From Pseudomonadota bacterium (GTDB lineage: Bacteria > Pseudomonadota > Alphaproteobacteria > Rhizobiales > Beijerinckiaceae), in the NCBI GenBank assembly GCA_028876585.1, contig JAGWRL010000096.1, positions 1 through 13,168 of the forward strand: a stretch of DNA of 13,168 nucleotides, written 5' to 3'. The notes under the pieces were generated by a model that made no database searches, was not told the origin of the DNA, and worked only from the letters and a program-made list of their open reading frames with translations. Both the position numbers and the translations under genes were made by a program. Positions 7,592 through 13,168 of this stretch are shown in pieces; within the stretch, counting starts at the first letter, position 1, and every line of letters starts with the position of its first letter.

Positions 7592-7868
7592 GCGCGAGCG
7601 CCGCCGAGGCTGCGAACGAGGCTGCAACAATCAAGACGATCGCGGCTATGGCGGCGAGAAAGCCGCGCAGCGCGCCCGGCGCTTGCCGCAGATCGAGATA
7701 ATCGGCGAGCACGATCCGGCATTTGGCCAACGCCGCGAACGCTGCGGCGGCGATGCCGAGCATCGAGAGCGGCGCGTCGTGGCGCACATCGGCGAACAGC
7801 GCGAGCGCGCCGCTCAGCGCCATCAGCAGCATCCACGCAAGAAACAAACGGGGCGCGGCGCGGGGCAT
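7578..7868 (-). CDS. norF: NorF, small membrane accessory protein of nitric oxide reductase (COX4-like)
   Basis: A 96-residue, very hydrophobic protein with three predicted membrane helices (about 8-26, 33-50 and 68-92). The motif KCRIVLADYLDLR (49-61), a Lys/Arg-rich turn followed by acidic D-Y-L-D-L-R, is typical of the NorF/prokaryotic cytochrome oxidase subunit IV-like family. It sits between norE and norC, where norF-like genes often occur in alphaproteobacteria. The ATG at 7868 is four bases after the norE stop, so the pair is likely coupled; no strong Shine-Dalgarno fits in that gap. Its role is accessory: it supports NOR activity or assembly but holds no cofactor ligands. The family is poorly conserved, so the symbol rests on motif plus position. 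Confidence 0.8.
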   Translation of the reverse strand: MPRAAPRLFLAWMLLMALSGALALFADVRHDAPLSMLGIAAAAFAALAKCRIVLADYLDLRQAPGALRGFLAAIAAIVLIVAASFAASAALALDFR

Positions 7869-7872
7869 GGGG

Positions 7873-8463
7873 TCACCGTAGCAGAAAGAGGATCGGGAAC
7901 ACGACGATCCAGATCAGATCGACCATGTGCCAGAAGGCGGCGCCGGTCTGGTAGTTGGGAAACGAATCGAAGCGCGCCACCAGGGCGAGGATGACAAGGC
8001 CGAGCACGACGTGCAGCGCGTGAAACCCGGTGACGAGATAGAACACGGTGAAGAAACCGCCGCTGTCGAGATCGAAGCCGGCGTCGATAAGCCGGGCGTA
8101 TTCCATGCCCTTCACGATCAGGAAAACGACGCCGAACAGGAACGCCCCGGCCAGCCACGCCCGCGCCGCCGCGCGCGCGCCCTCGCGCCGCGATTCGAGC
8201 GCGAGCGCCGCGAACAGGCCGCTGGTCAGGAGAACGGCGGTGTCGAGCAGACCGGCTACGCGGTCGAGATGGTTCTGCGCCAGTGCGAATCCGATGGGGT
8301 CGCGCCAGCGCGCGCCGGCGTAGCCGATCAGCGCGGCGCCGAAAACCGCGAGCTCCGAGGCGATCAGCACCCACATCAGCGGATTGCCGGGCAGCGCCGA
8401 CAGCGGCCCCCAATCGGACGCTGCGTCCTCGGCGGTGGGGGTTTGGCTGAGAGAGGTGGACAT
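7873..8463 (-). CDS. norE: NorE, cytochrome c oxidase subunit III-like protein
   Basis: A 196-residue, five-helix membrane protein (helices about 29-49, 69-90, 101-121, 137-163 and 176-195) of the heme-copper oxidase subunit III family. Landmarks are ELAVFGA in helix 1, KGMEY after helix 3, FHALHVVLGL (H148, H151) in helix 4, and FWHMVDLIWIVVFPILF (W178, H179, D182) in helix 5. Five helices rather than seven and the position before norF-norCBQD identify NorE over a true oxidase subunit. It is not catalytic; it is thought to help NOR assembly or full activity. The ATG at 8463 lacks a recognisable Shine-Dalgarno, which fits the leaderless start predicted from the upstream box. Confidence 0.92.
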   Translation of the reverse strand: MSTSLSQTPTAEDAASDWGPLSALPGNPLMWVLIASELAVFGAALIGYAGARWRDPIGFALAQNHLDRVAGLLDTAVLLTSGLFAALALESRREGARAAARAWLAGAFLFGVVFLIVKGMEYARLIDAGFDLDSGGFFTVFYLVTGFHALHVVLGLVILALVARFDSFPNYQTGAAFWHMVDLIWIVVFPILFLLR

Positions 8464-8470
8464 GGCGGCG

Positions 8471-8476
8471 CTTGTA
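8471..8476 (-). promoter_or_regulatory. Candidate -10 element of the norE promoter (leaderless start)
   Basis: Read on the minus strand this is TACAAG, matching TATAAT at four of six positions. If the NNR box at 8499-8512 sits at -41.5 (class II activation), transcription would start at 8464, and this hexamer would fall exactly at -12 to -7. That start is one base before the norE ATG. Prediction only. Confidence 0.4.
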
Positions 8477-8498
8477 GCCGAGGCTGGCGTGGGCCGGC

Positions 8499-8512
8499 TT
8501 AACCCTGGTCAA
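8499..8512. promoter_or_regulatory. NNR/DNR-type regulator box between norE and nnrS
   Basis: TTAACCCTGGTCAA is an exact TTAAC-N4-GTCAA element in the 110-base divergent gap between norE (minus) and nnrS (plus). Its centre is 42.5 bases from the norE ATG and 68.5 bases from the nnrS ATG. One dyad could therefore serve both directions. The norE side has a fitting -10; on the nnrS side nothing better than TAACGC (8535-8540) is seen at the class II position. Confidence 0.87.
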
Positions 8513-8573
8513 GGACGGGCCGGCGCGGCGCCGCTAACGCGCTTGGGTTACAACTATTGACGGAGCGCGTTCG

Positions 8574-9785
8574 ATGACCTCCCAACCCGCCCCTGCGCGC
8601 GCGACGACGGCCGAGCTGTTCCGTTCCTGGCGCGGCGTCGCTTTACTGGGGCGAGGGTTCCGGCCGTTCTTTCTCGGCGCCGGCGCCTTCGCCGCCACGG
8701 CGATGGCGATCTGGCCGGCCTATTTCAGCGGCCTTATCGATGTGCCGACGGCGTTCTCGCCGGTCGACTGGCATGCGCACGAATTCGTGTTGGGCTATGG
8801 CAGCGCGGTGGTCGCGGGGTTCCTGCTGACGGCGATTCCCAATTGGACCGGGCGGCTGCCGGTGGTCGGCGGCCGCCTCGCGGCGCTGGCGGGGCTGTGG
8901 CTCGCCGGCCGGGTCGCGATCTCCGCTTCGGCCGAGATTGGCCGCGCAGCGGCCGGCGTCGTGGATTGCGCGTTCCTGTTCGCGCTCGCGGCGGTCGCCG
9001 GGCGCGAGGTGTTGGCGGGCAATAACAAGCGCAATCTCAAGGTTGTCGGGTTGGTGGTCGCGCTCGGGCTCGCCAATGTCGCGTTTCATGGCGAGGCGTG
9101 GCGCAACGGCGTCGCGCTCTATTCCGCGCGCGCGGCGCTGGCGATCCTCGTCATGCTGATCCTGGTGATTGGCGGGCGCGTCGCGCCGAGTTTCACCTCG
9201 ACCTGGTTGGCGAAGTCGGGCGTGAAGGCGCGGCCGGCGCCGTTCGGCCGCTTCGACGTCGCCGCGCTCGCCGTCTCCGCCGCCGCGCTGGTGGGTTGGG
9301 TGGCCGCGCCGGAGAGCGCCGTCGTCGGCGCCCTCGCGCTTGTCGCCGGCGGCCTCGACATCGCCAGGGTCGCGCGCTGGCAGGGCGTGCGGGTCTGGCG
9401 CGATCCTTTGTTGTTCGTGCTGCATGTCGGGGCGCTGTTCGCCGCGCTCGGCTTTGTCGCGGCGGGGACGCATGCGCTGGCGCCGGTGGCGTTTCCCTAC
9501 GCCGCGGCAGTGCATGTGTGGGCGATCGGCGCCGTCGGCATGATGACGATGGCGATGATGACGCGGGCGACGCTGGGTCACAGCGGCCGGCCGCTGGTCG
9601 CCTCAAAAGTGACGATCGCCGCTTATTGTTCGATCGTGGCGGCGGTGTTGGCGCGGCTCGCGATGGCGCTGTGGCCGGCGGCCGCCGCGCCGGCGATGCA
9701 TGTCGCCGCCTGCTTCTGGGTCGCCGGCTTCGCGTTGTTTCTCTACGCCTACGCGCCGTTGCTGACGCGGCGCGCGCGGCCCTGA
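8574..9785 (+). CDS. nnrS: NnrS family heme-copper membrane protein (NO stress tolerance)
   Basis: A 403-residue polytopic membrane protein with about twelve hydrophobic helices. NnrS signatures are plain: GFRPFFLGAGAFA near residue 30, WHAHEFVLGYG (H67, H69), FLLTAIPNWTGRLP, GGRVAPSFTSTWL, LHVGALFAALGF, and near the end HVWAIGAVGMMTMAMMTRATLGHSGRPL in shorter consecutive parts. The conserved histidines are candidates for the heme and copper ligands reported for the family. NnrS is an inner-membrane protein under NNR-type control that relieves NO toxicity; its chemistry is unsettled. The ATG at 8574 is preceded by GGAG (8562-8565). It is divergent from norE, sharing an NNR box, and its TGA stop abuts the stop of the convergent hemerythrin gene with no base between. 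Confidence 0.95.
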   Translation: MTSQPAPARATTAELFRSWRGVALLGRGFRPFFLGAGAFAATAMAIWPAYFSGLIDVPTAFSPVDWHAHEFVLGYGSAVVAGFLLTAIPNWTGRLPVVGGRLAALAGLWLAGRVAISASAEIGRAAAGVVDCAFLFALAAVAGREVLAGNNKRNLKVVGLVVALGLANVAFHGEAWRNGVALYSARAALAILVMLILVIGGRVAPSFTSTWLAKSGVKARPAPFGRFDVAALAVSAAALVGWVAAPESAVVGALALVAGGLDIARVARWQGVRVWRDPLLFVLHVGALFAALGFVAAGTHALAPVAFPYAAAVHVWAIGAVGMMTMAMMTRATLGHSGRPLVASKVTIAAYCSIVAAVLARLAMALWPAAAAPAMHVAACFWVAGFALFLYAYAPLLTRRARP

Positions 9786-9795
9786 TCAGCCGCGC
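9774..9795. terminator. Inverted repeat spanning the convergent nnrS/hemerythrin stop codons
   Basis: GCGCGGC (9774-9780) and GCCGCGC (9789-9795) form a perfect seven-base-pair GC stem around an eight-base loop. The loop contains TGATCA (9783-9788), the two opposed stop codons. There is no T-tract on either side, so it is not a classical intrinsic terminator. It may still act as a weak bidirectional terminator or 3'-end-protecting hairpin. In DNA this GC-rich the stem could be fortuitous. Confidence 0.3.
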
Positions 9796-10148
9796 AGGAA
9801 ATGCGCGGTCGCCGAGTCGGCGGTCGCGACATGCTGTTCGATCAGCGCCGGCAGAAACGCGCCGAGCAACTGTCGCGCCGCCTCGGGGCTTTCGGCGGCG
9901 ATCGCGCGGCGCATGCGCGCGACTTCGATCAAAATCTGTTGATGCAACTCGATATGCGCGAGCAGGATCGGCACGCGCGCTTGCGTCATGGCCTTTTCCT
10001 CGCGCGCGAAATGCGCCGCCAGTTCGGCGGCGACGGCCTCGAACAACTGGGGCAGATCGGCGTCGGGGGTCGTATCGACATCGCCGAACATTCGCTCCAG
10101 CGCGGCGTGATCTTCATCCATCAGCAATACGCCGAGCTTGGCCAACAT
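9786..10148 (-). CDS. Single-domain hemerythrin-like protein
   Basis: A 120-residue four-helix-bundle protein with a complete di-iron ligand set of bacteriohemerythrin type: H14 (MDEDHAAL), H46-x3-E50 (AHFAREE), H65-x3-H69 (HIELH) and H106-x4-D111 (EQHVATAD). It should bind O2 or NO reversibly at the Fe2 site. I use the ATG at 10148 because GGGAGG (10163-10158) lies nine bases before it. The in-frame GTG at 10157 overlaps that Shine-Dalgarno and would add only MSA. There is no signal peptide, so it is cytoplasmic. It stands between nnrR and nnrS with a degenerate NNR-like box upstream, so a role in NO scavenging, sensing or iron-centre repair is plausible. It is a single domain and not the two-domain RIC/YtfE repair protein, since the N-terminal ScdA domain is absent. 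Confidence 0.9.
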   Translation of the reverse strand: MLAKLGVLLMDEDHAALERMFGDVDTTPDADLPQLFEAVAAELAAHFAREEKAMTQARVPILLAHIELHQQILIEVARMRRAIAAESPEAARQLLGAFLPALIEQHVATADSATAHFLRG

Positions 10149-10156
10149 CGCGCTCA

Positions 10157-10163
10157 CCCTCCC
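10157..10163 (-). promoter_or_regulatory. Shine-Dalgarno deciding the hemerythrin start
   Basis: Minus-strand GGGAGGG runs straight into an in-frame GTG (10157-10155), too close for use. The ATG at 10148 is at the normal distance, which decides the start. Confidence 0.65.
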
Positions 10164-10214
10164 GTTGGGGCTCCAACTTTAGGAGGAGATTTACGCGCCG
10201 AGCCGACGCTTGCC

Positions 10215-10228
10215 TTGATCTAGGTTAT
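10215..10228. promoter_or_regulatory. Degenerate FNR/NNR-type box upstream of the hemerythrin gene
   Basis: TTGATCTAGGTTAT has the layout TTGAT-N4-GTTAT. It differs from TTGAC-N4-GTTAA at the fifth and last bases, and its left half is the canonical FNR half-site TTGAT. The centre is 73.5 bases before the hemerythrin ATG, in the gap after the nnrR stop. A weak minus-strand -10, TAAATC (10193-10188), stands at about the class II distance. The match is partial, so confidence is moderate. Confidence 0.5.
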
Positions 10229-10236
10229 GCGCCGGC

Positions 10237-10923
10237 TCAGCCCTGACCTTCGGCGAAGCCCGCCAGCTTGCGCACGTCGCCGATTGTGACGCTGTCGCGC
10301 TCGACGGTGACGCCGAAATCGGCGAGCCGCCCGAGCGCGCGCGAAAAGCTCTCCGGCTTCATGCCGAGGCGGCTGGCGATCAGCGCCTTTTCATAGGGCA
10401 ATTCGAGCCGCGCCGCGCCGGCGGCGACGCCGGCCTGTTCGACCAGAAAGGCGGCGATCCGCTGCGGCGCCGAGCGCGCCTTCAGTTGCTCGATCTCGTC
10501 GACGAGCTGGCGCAGCCGCATCGAGGCGGCCGCCAGCATGTCGAAGGCGAGCTGCGGTTGCGCCAGCACCGCCTTGCGCAGCTTTTCGGCGTCGACCTTG
10601 AGGATGCGCGCCGACGAGACCGCCTCGCAACTCGCCGGATACTGGCCGCCGAGAAACATCGCCACCTCGGCGAAGGTCTCGCCGGCCGAAAAGATCGCCA
10701 CCACGACTTCCTCGCCGTCGTCGCGCAGCCGGTAGAGCTTGGCCCAACCCTCGATCACGCAAAAGAATCCGTCGGCGGGATCGCCTTGCGTAAACAGCGT
10801 TTCGCCGCGCGCATAGGCGCGCGGGCCACGGTCGCCGATCATGGCGCGCGAGATCGTCGGCCCCATCGCGCGGAACAGCGGCGCGCGCATGATTGTTTCC
10901 CAGTCTCGCGCCGTCAGGGCCAT
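10237..10923 (-). CDS. nnrR: CRP/FNR family regulator of NO/nitrite respiration (NnrR/DNR type)
   Basis: A 228-residue regulator. Start ATG 10923 follows GAGGAG at proper spacing; an upstream ATG (10950) would place the start before that signal. Residues about 15-130 are a cNMP-like beta-roll (GETLFTQGDPADGFFCVIEGWAKLY; DGEEVVVAIFSAGETFAEVAMF in parts), followed by a long dimerisation helix. A C-terminal helix-turn-helix has LIASRLGMKPESFSRALGRL. Its recognition helix carries E191, S194 and R195, the E-x-x-S-R pattern by which FNR-type proteins read TTGA half-sites. The N-terminal cysteine cluster of FNR is missing (only C55 and C99), so it is not an Fe-S oxygen sensor. This fits the DNR/NnrR/NNR group, which responds to NO. 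It is divergent from nirK across a perfect NNR box, so autoregulation is possible. The symbol could equally be dnr or nnr. Confidence 0.85.
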   Translation of the reverse strand: MALTARDWETIMRAPLFRAMGPTISRAMIGDRGPRAYARGETLFTQGDPADGFFCVIEGWAKLYRLRDDGEEVVVAIFSAGETFAEVAMFLGGQYPASCEAVSSARILKVDAEKLRKAVLAQPQLAFDMLAAASMRLRQLVDEIEQLKARSAPQRIAAFLVEQAGVAAGAARLELPYEKALIASRLGMKPESFSRALGRLADFGVTVERDSVTIGDVRKLAGFAEGQG

Positions 10924-10977
10924 CGTTCGCTCCTCGCCAGCCCCTTTCATAGCAGCAAGGCCGCGCCGACGCGATGC

Positions 10978-10991
10978 TTGACTCTCGTTAA
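10978..10991. promoter_or_regulatory. NNR/DNR-type regulator box between nnrR and nirK
   Basis: TTGACTCTCGTTAA is an exact TTGAC-N4-GTTAA dyad in the 137-base divergent gap. Its centre is 76.5 bases before nirK and 61.5 bases before nnrR. For nirK, GACAAT (11016-11021) matches TATAAT at four of six positions and gives a start near 11028, placing the box at about -43. For nnrR, TGCTAT (10954-10949 on the minus strand) lies at a comparable distance. nirK is the clear target; control of nnrR itself is likely but less certain. Confidence 0.87.
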
Positions 10992-11027
10992 GGCGGCCGT
11001 GCGACACGCAAGTTAGACAATGCGCGC

Positions 11028-11045
11028 GCCCGCTTCGGGCTTTAT
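11028..11045 (+). other. Short hairpin with T-rich tail in the nirK leader
   Basis: GCCCG (11028-11032), loop CTT, CGGGC (11036-11040), then TTTAT. The stem is five GC pairs, 15 bases before the nirK ribosome-binding region. If transcription starts near 11028, the mRNA would begin with this stem, which could protect the 5' end. Alternatively it could act as a weak attenuator. The stem is short for either role. Confidence 0.3.
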
Positions 11046-11060
11046 CTCTGGGGGACGATC

Positions 11061-12494
11061 ATGCGAGCGACGCGAGCCTTGGCCGCCATTCTGTTGGGAT
11101 CGACGCTGTTGACGACCGCAAGCTGGGCGGCGTCGCGCGAGGAGAACCAGGCGGCGCCGATCATCGGCTCGGAGGACGCGATCCTCACCGACGCCCCGTT
11201 CGCGCCGCCGCCGATCCAGCGCGATCACGCGACCAAAGTCGTCGTGCATCTCGAAGTGAAGGAGGTGGTCGGGCGCCTCAGCGACGGGGTGCAATACACG
11301 TTCTGGACTTTTGGCGGCCACGTGCCCGGCAAGTTCATCCGCATCCGCGAGGGCGACGAAGTCGAGATGCATATCGACAATCATCCCGGCAACAAGAACC
11401 CGCACAACATCGATCTGCACGCCGTCAATGGCCCCGGCGGCGGCGCGGCGGCGTCGCTGACCGCGCCGGGGCACAGTTCGGTGTTCTCGTTCAAGGCGCT
11501 CAATCCGGGATTGTTTGTTTATCATTGCGCCACGGCGCCGGTCGCGATGCACGTCGGCAACGGCATGTACGGCCTGATCCTGGTTGAGCCGAAGGAGGGG
11601 CTGCCGAAGGTCGATCGCGAATATTATCTGATGCAGGGCGATTTCTACACCGCCGGCAAGAACGGCGATCAGGGCATGCAGGCGTTCAGCATGACCAAGG
11701 CGATCGACGAGAAGCCGGAATACATCGTGTTCAACGGCGCTGTGGGTTCGACCGTGGGCGACAAGGCGCTGACCGCCAAAGTTGGCGAGACGGTGCGTCT
11801 GTTCGTCGGCGACGGCGGGCCCAACATCGTCTCGTCGTTCCATGTGATTGGACAGATCTTCGACACCGTCTATCCCGAAGGCAACCTGGGCAGCGTCGCC
11901 CACAATGTGCAGACGACGACGGTGCCGGCCGGCGGCTCGACGATCACCGAATTCAAGATGAGCGTGCCCGGCACGTTCATCATCGTCGACCATTCGCTGG
12001 TGCGCGCGTTCAACCGCGGCGCGCTGGCGCAACTCAAGGTCGCCGGCCCCGAGGACAAGCTCGTCTATTCCGGCAAGACCAACGATCTGGTCTATCAGCC
12101 CGAAGGCGCCGGCATCGTCGACGCCGGCAAAGGCGCGCCCGCGCCGGGCGCCAGATCGAAGCAGGAGCGCGTCGCTCGGGGCGCCGACATCTTCGCCAAC
12201 AATTGCCAGGCCTGCCATCAGGCGAACGGCGAAGGCGTGCCGGAGGCGTTCCCCCCGCTCGCCAAATCCGACTATCTCAACGGCGACAAGGTCCGCGCGA
12301 TCAAGACCGTCACCGGCGGGCTCGAAGCGCCGCTGGTCGTCAACGGACAGACCTACAACGGCGTGATGCCGGCCTGGACGCTGTCGAACGAGGACGTCGC
12401 CAACGTGCTCAGCTACCTCTATGCGAACTGGGGCAATGCGGGCTTCGAGGTGACGCCCGAAGACGTCGCCGCCAATCGCATCCAGGCGAAATAG
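11061..12494 (+). CDS. nirK: Copper-containing nitrite reductase with C-terminal cytochrome c domain
   Basis: A 477-residue periplasmic enzyme reducing nitrite to NO. The ATG at 11061 follows GGGGGA, and residues 1 to about 23 are a signal peptide. Two cupredoxin domains cover about 50-330. Type 1 copper ligands are H115, C156, H164 and M169. Type 2 ligands are H120, H155 and H311, with catalytic D118 and H261. The eight-residue interval from C156 to H164 is of the AniA-like class II type. After a Pro/Ala/Gly-rich linker (about 345-366) comes a cytochrome c domain (about 367-460) with C382-Q-A-C385-H386 and M436 (VMPAW) as probable sixth ligand. The same three-domain plan is known from Ralstonia pickettii and Pseudoalteromonas haloplanktis NirK. 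The tethered heme would feed the type 1 copper. nirV starts on the next base. Confidence 0.97.
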   Translation: MRATRALAAILLGSTLLTTASWAASREENQAAPIIGSEDAILTDAPFAPPPIQRDHATKVVVHLEVKEVVGRLSDGVQYTFWTFGGHVPGKFIRIREGDEVEMHIDNHPGNKNPHNIDLHAVNGPGGGAAASLTAPGHSSVFSFKALNPGLFVYHCATAPVAMHVGNGMYGLILVEPKEGLPKVDREYYLMQGDFYTAGKNGDQGMQAFSMTKAIDEKPEYIVFNGAVGSTVGDKALTAKVGETVRLFVGDGGPNIVSSFHVIGQIFDTVYPEGNLGSVAHNVQTTTVPAGGSTITEFKMSVPGTFIIVDHSLVRAFNRGALAQLKVAGPEDKLVYSGKTNDLVYQPEGAGIVDAGKGAPAPGARSKQERVARGADIFANNCQACHQANGEGVPEAFPPLAKSDYLNGDKVRAIKTVTGGLEAPLVVNGQTYNGVMPAWTLSNEDVANVLSYLYANWGNAGFEVTPEDVAANRIQAK

Positions 12495-13168
12495 ATGCGC
12501 GCGGCGGCCGCACTCGCGCTGCTGTTCGCGCTCGCCGCCACACACGCGGCGGGCGCCGGGGGCGTGCGGTTGCCCGCAGGCGTCTACACGCCGTTCCTGC
12601 GCCTGAAAGCGCAGAACGGCGGCGCGGCGGAGACGGTCGCGGTGCGTTCTTTCCTGCTTGACGCCGAGCCGGTGACGAACGCCGAGTTCCTTGATTTCGT
12701 CGCCGCCCATGCGCAATGGCGCCGCTCCCAGATCAAACATCTGTTCGCCGACGCCAAATATCTGCGGCGCTGGCGCGGCGACCTCGAACTCGCCGACGAG
12801 GCGGCGCGCAGCGAGCCGGTGACCAATATTTCCTGGTTCGCCGCGCAGGCCTATTGTCGCGCGCAAGGCAAGCGGCTGCCGACCACGGCGCAATGGGAAT
12901 ATGCGCTCGCCGACGCGGGCCGCGCGCAAGATCACGCGCGCAACGTGTCGCTGGCGTGGTTGGCCGCGCCGAATGCGGATCGCACCGGCCCCGTCGGGCG
13001 GCAGGCGCCCAATGGCTATGGCGTGAGGGATATGGTTGGTCTCGTCTGGGAATGGACGCTCGACTTCGACGCTTACGCGACCGCGGCCGAATCGCGCGAT
13101 CCCAACGGCAAGGACAGCGGCTTCGTCTGCGGCGCGGCGGCGGCGGGCGCGACCGATCCGCGCGATTA
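12495..13168 (+). CDS. nirV: NirV, formylglycine-generating-enzyme (SUMF1)-like protein, C-terminal end beyond window
   Basis: The ATG begins on the base after the nirK TAG, so translation is coupled; 224 complete codons are visible. Residues 1 to about 21 form a signal peptide, placing it in the periplasm with NirK. The mature part shows FGE-sulfatase/SUMF1 features: EPVTNAEFLDFV (58-69), EPVTNISWFAAQAYCRAQGKRLPTTAQWEYA (107-137, in consecutive parts), NGYGVRDMVGLVWEWT (173-188) and VCGAAAAGA near the cut end. Genes of this type directly after nirK are called nirV; the function is unknown and they are often dispensable for nitrite reduction in reported cases. C121 and C212 are the only cysteines seen. 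The far C-terminus, where FGE-type catalytic cysteines lie, is mostly outside the window, so catalytic competence cannot be judged. Confidence 0.92.
   Translation, partial: MRAAAALALLFALAATHAAGAGGVRLPAGVYTPFLRLKAQNGGAAETVAVRSFLLDAEPVTNAEFLDFVAAHAQWRRSQIKHLFADAKYLRRWRGDLELADEAARSEPVTNISWFAAQAYCRAQGKRLPTTAQWEYALADAGRAQDHARNVSLAWLAAPNADRTGPVGRQAPNGYGVRDMVGLVWEWTLDFDAYATAAESRDPNGKDSGFVCGAAAAGATDPRD

Noticed and set aside
8048..8512. Possible small plus-strand genes opposite norE
   Set aside because: Both plus-strand frames here are shadows of norE, with no ribosome-binding site and no recognisable fold.
11013..12935. A 640-codon open frame on the minus strand across nirK and the start of nirV
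   Set aside because: It is the antisense shadow of nirK, which has an unmistakable protein signature. The translation is Arg/Asp/Ala/His-rich low-complexity text with no family motif, as expected in GC-rich DNA.
1..13168. CRISPR arrays, tRNA or rRNA genes, insertion sequences, attachment sites
   Set aside because: I saw no regularly spaced direct repeats, no tRNA-like cloverleaf, no transposase or integrase, and no terminal repeats. Nearly all bases are accounted for by the genes listed.

Overview
The window is GC-rich throughout and codes densely on both strands. It reads like a chromosomal segment of an alphaproteobacterium. The grounds are the norEF-norCBQD order, nnrS, a DNR/NnrR-type regulator, and exact copies of the alphaproteobacterial NNR-type box TTAAC-N4-GTCAA. 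I cannot name the genus from sequence alone.

Positions 1-2953 hold a sugar or sugar-acid uptake and catabolism module. It has a 3'-truncated periplasmic sugar-binding protein of an ABC transporter (minus strand). Divergent from it run a GntR/FCD regulator, a mandelate-racemase-subgroup enolase-superfamily enzyme and a RhaM-family mutarotase (plus strand, closely spaced). The divergent intergenic region carries AT-rich overlapping palindromes that look like the GntR operator.

Positions 2958-13168 hold a nitrite/NO respiration and NO-defence island. On the minus strand lies norE-norF-norC-norB-norQ-norD: cytochrome c-dependent nitric oxide reductase with its accessory and activation proteins. 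Divergent from norE is nnrS (plus), which meets a single-domain hemerythrin (minus) at back-to-back stop codons. An nnrR/dnr-type CRP/FNR regulator (minus) is divergent from nirK (plus), a copper nitrite reductase with a cytochrome c domain fused at its C-terminus. nirV follows nirK directly and runs off the window end.

Nitrite would be reduced to NO by NirK in the periplasm and NO to N2O by NorBC in the inner membrane. NorQ/NorD/NorE/NorF serve maturation and activity, while NnrS and perhaps the hemerythrin protect against NO. Three perfect NNR-type boxes (norF/norC, norE-nnrS, nnrR-nirK) and one degenerate box (hemerythrin) tie almost every transcription unit here to one regulator, very likely the one encoded in the window. 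No nitrate reductase, N2O reductase, tRNA, rRNA, IS element or CRISPR array was seen.

The most notable points are the NirK-cytochrome c fusion, the NNR box built into the last codons of norF, the geometry predicting a leaderless norE transcript, and inclusion of a canonical hemerythrin in the apparent NO regulon. I found nothing I could defend as a wholly undescribed system.
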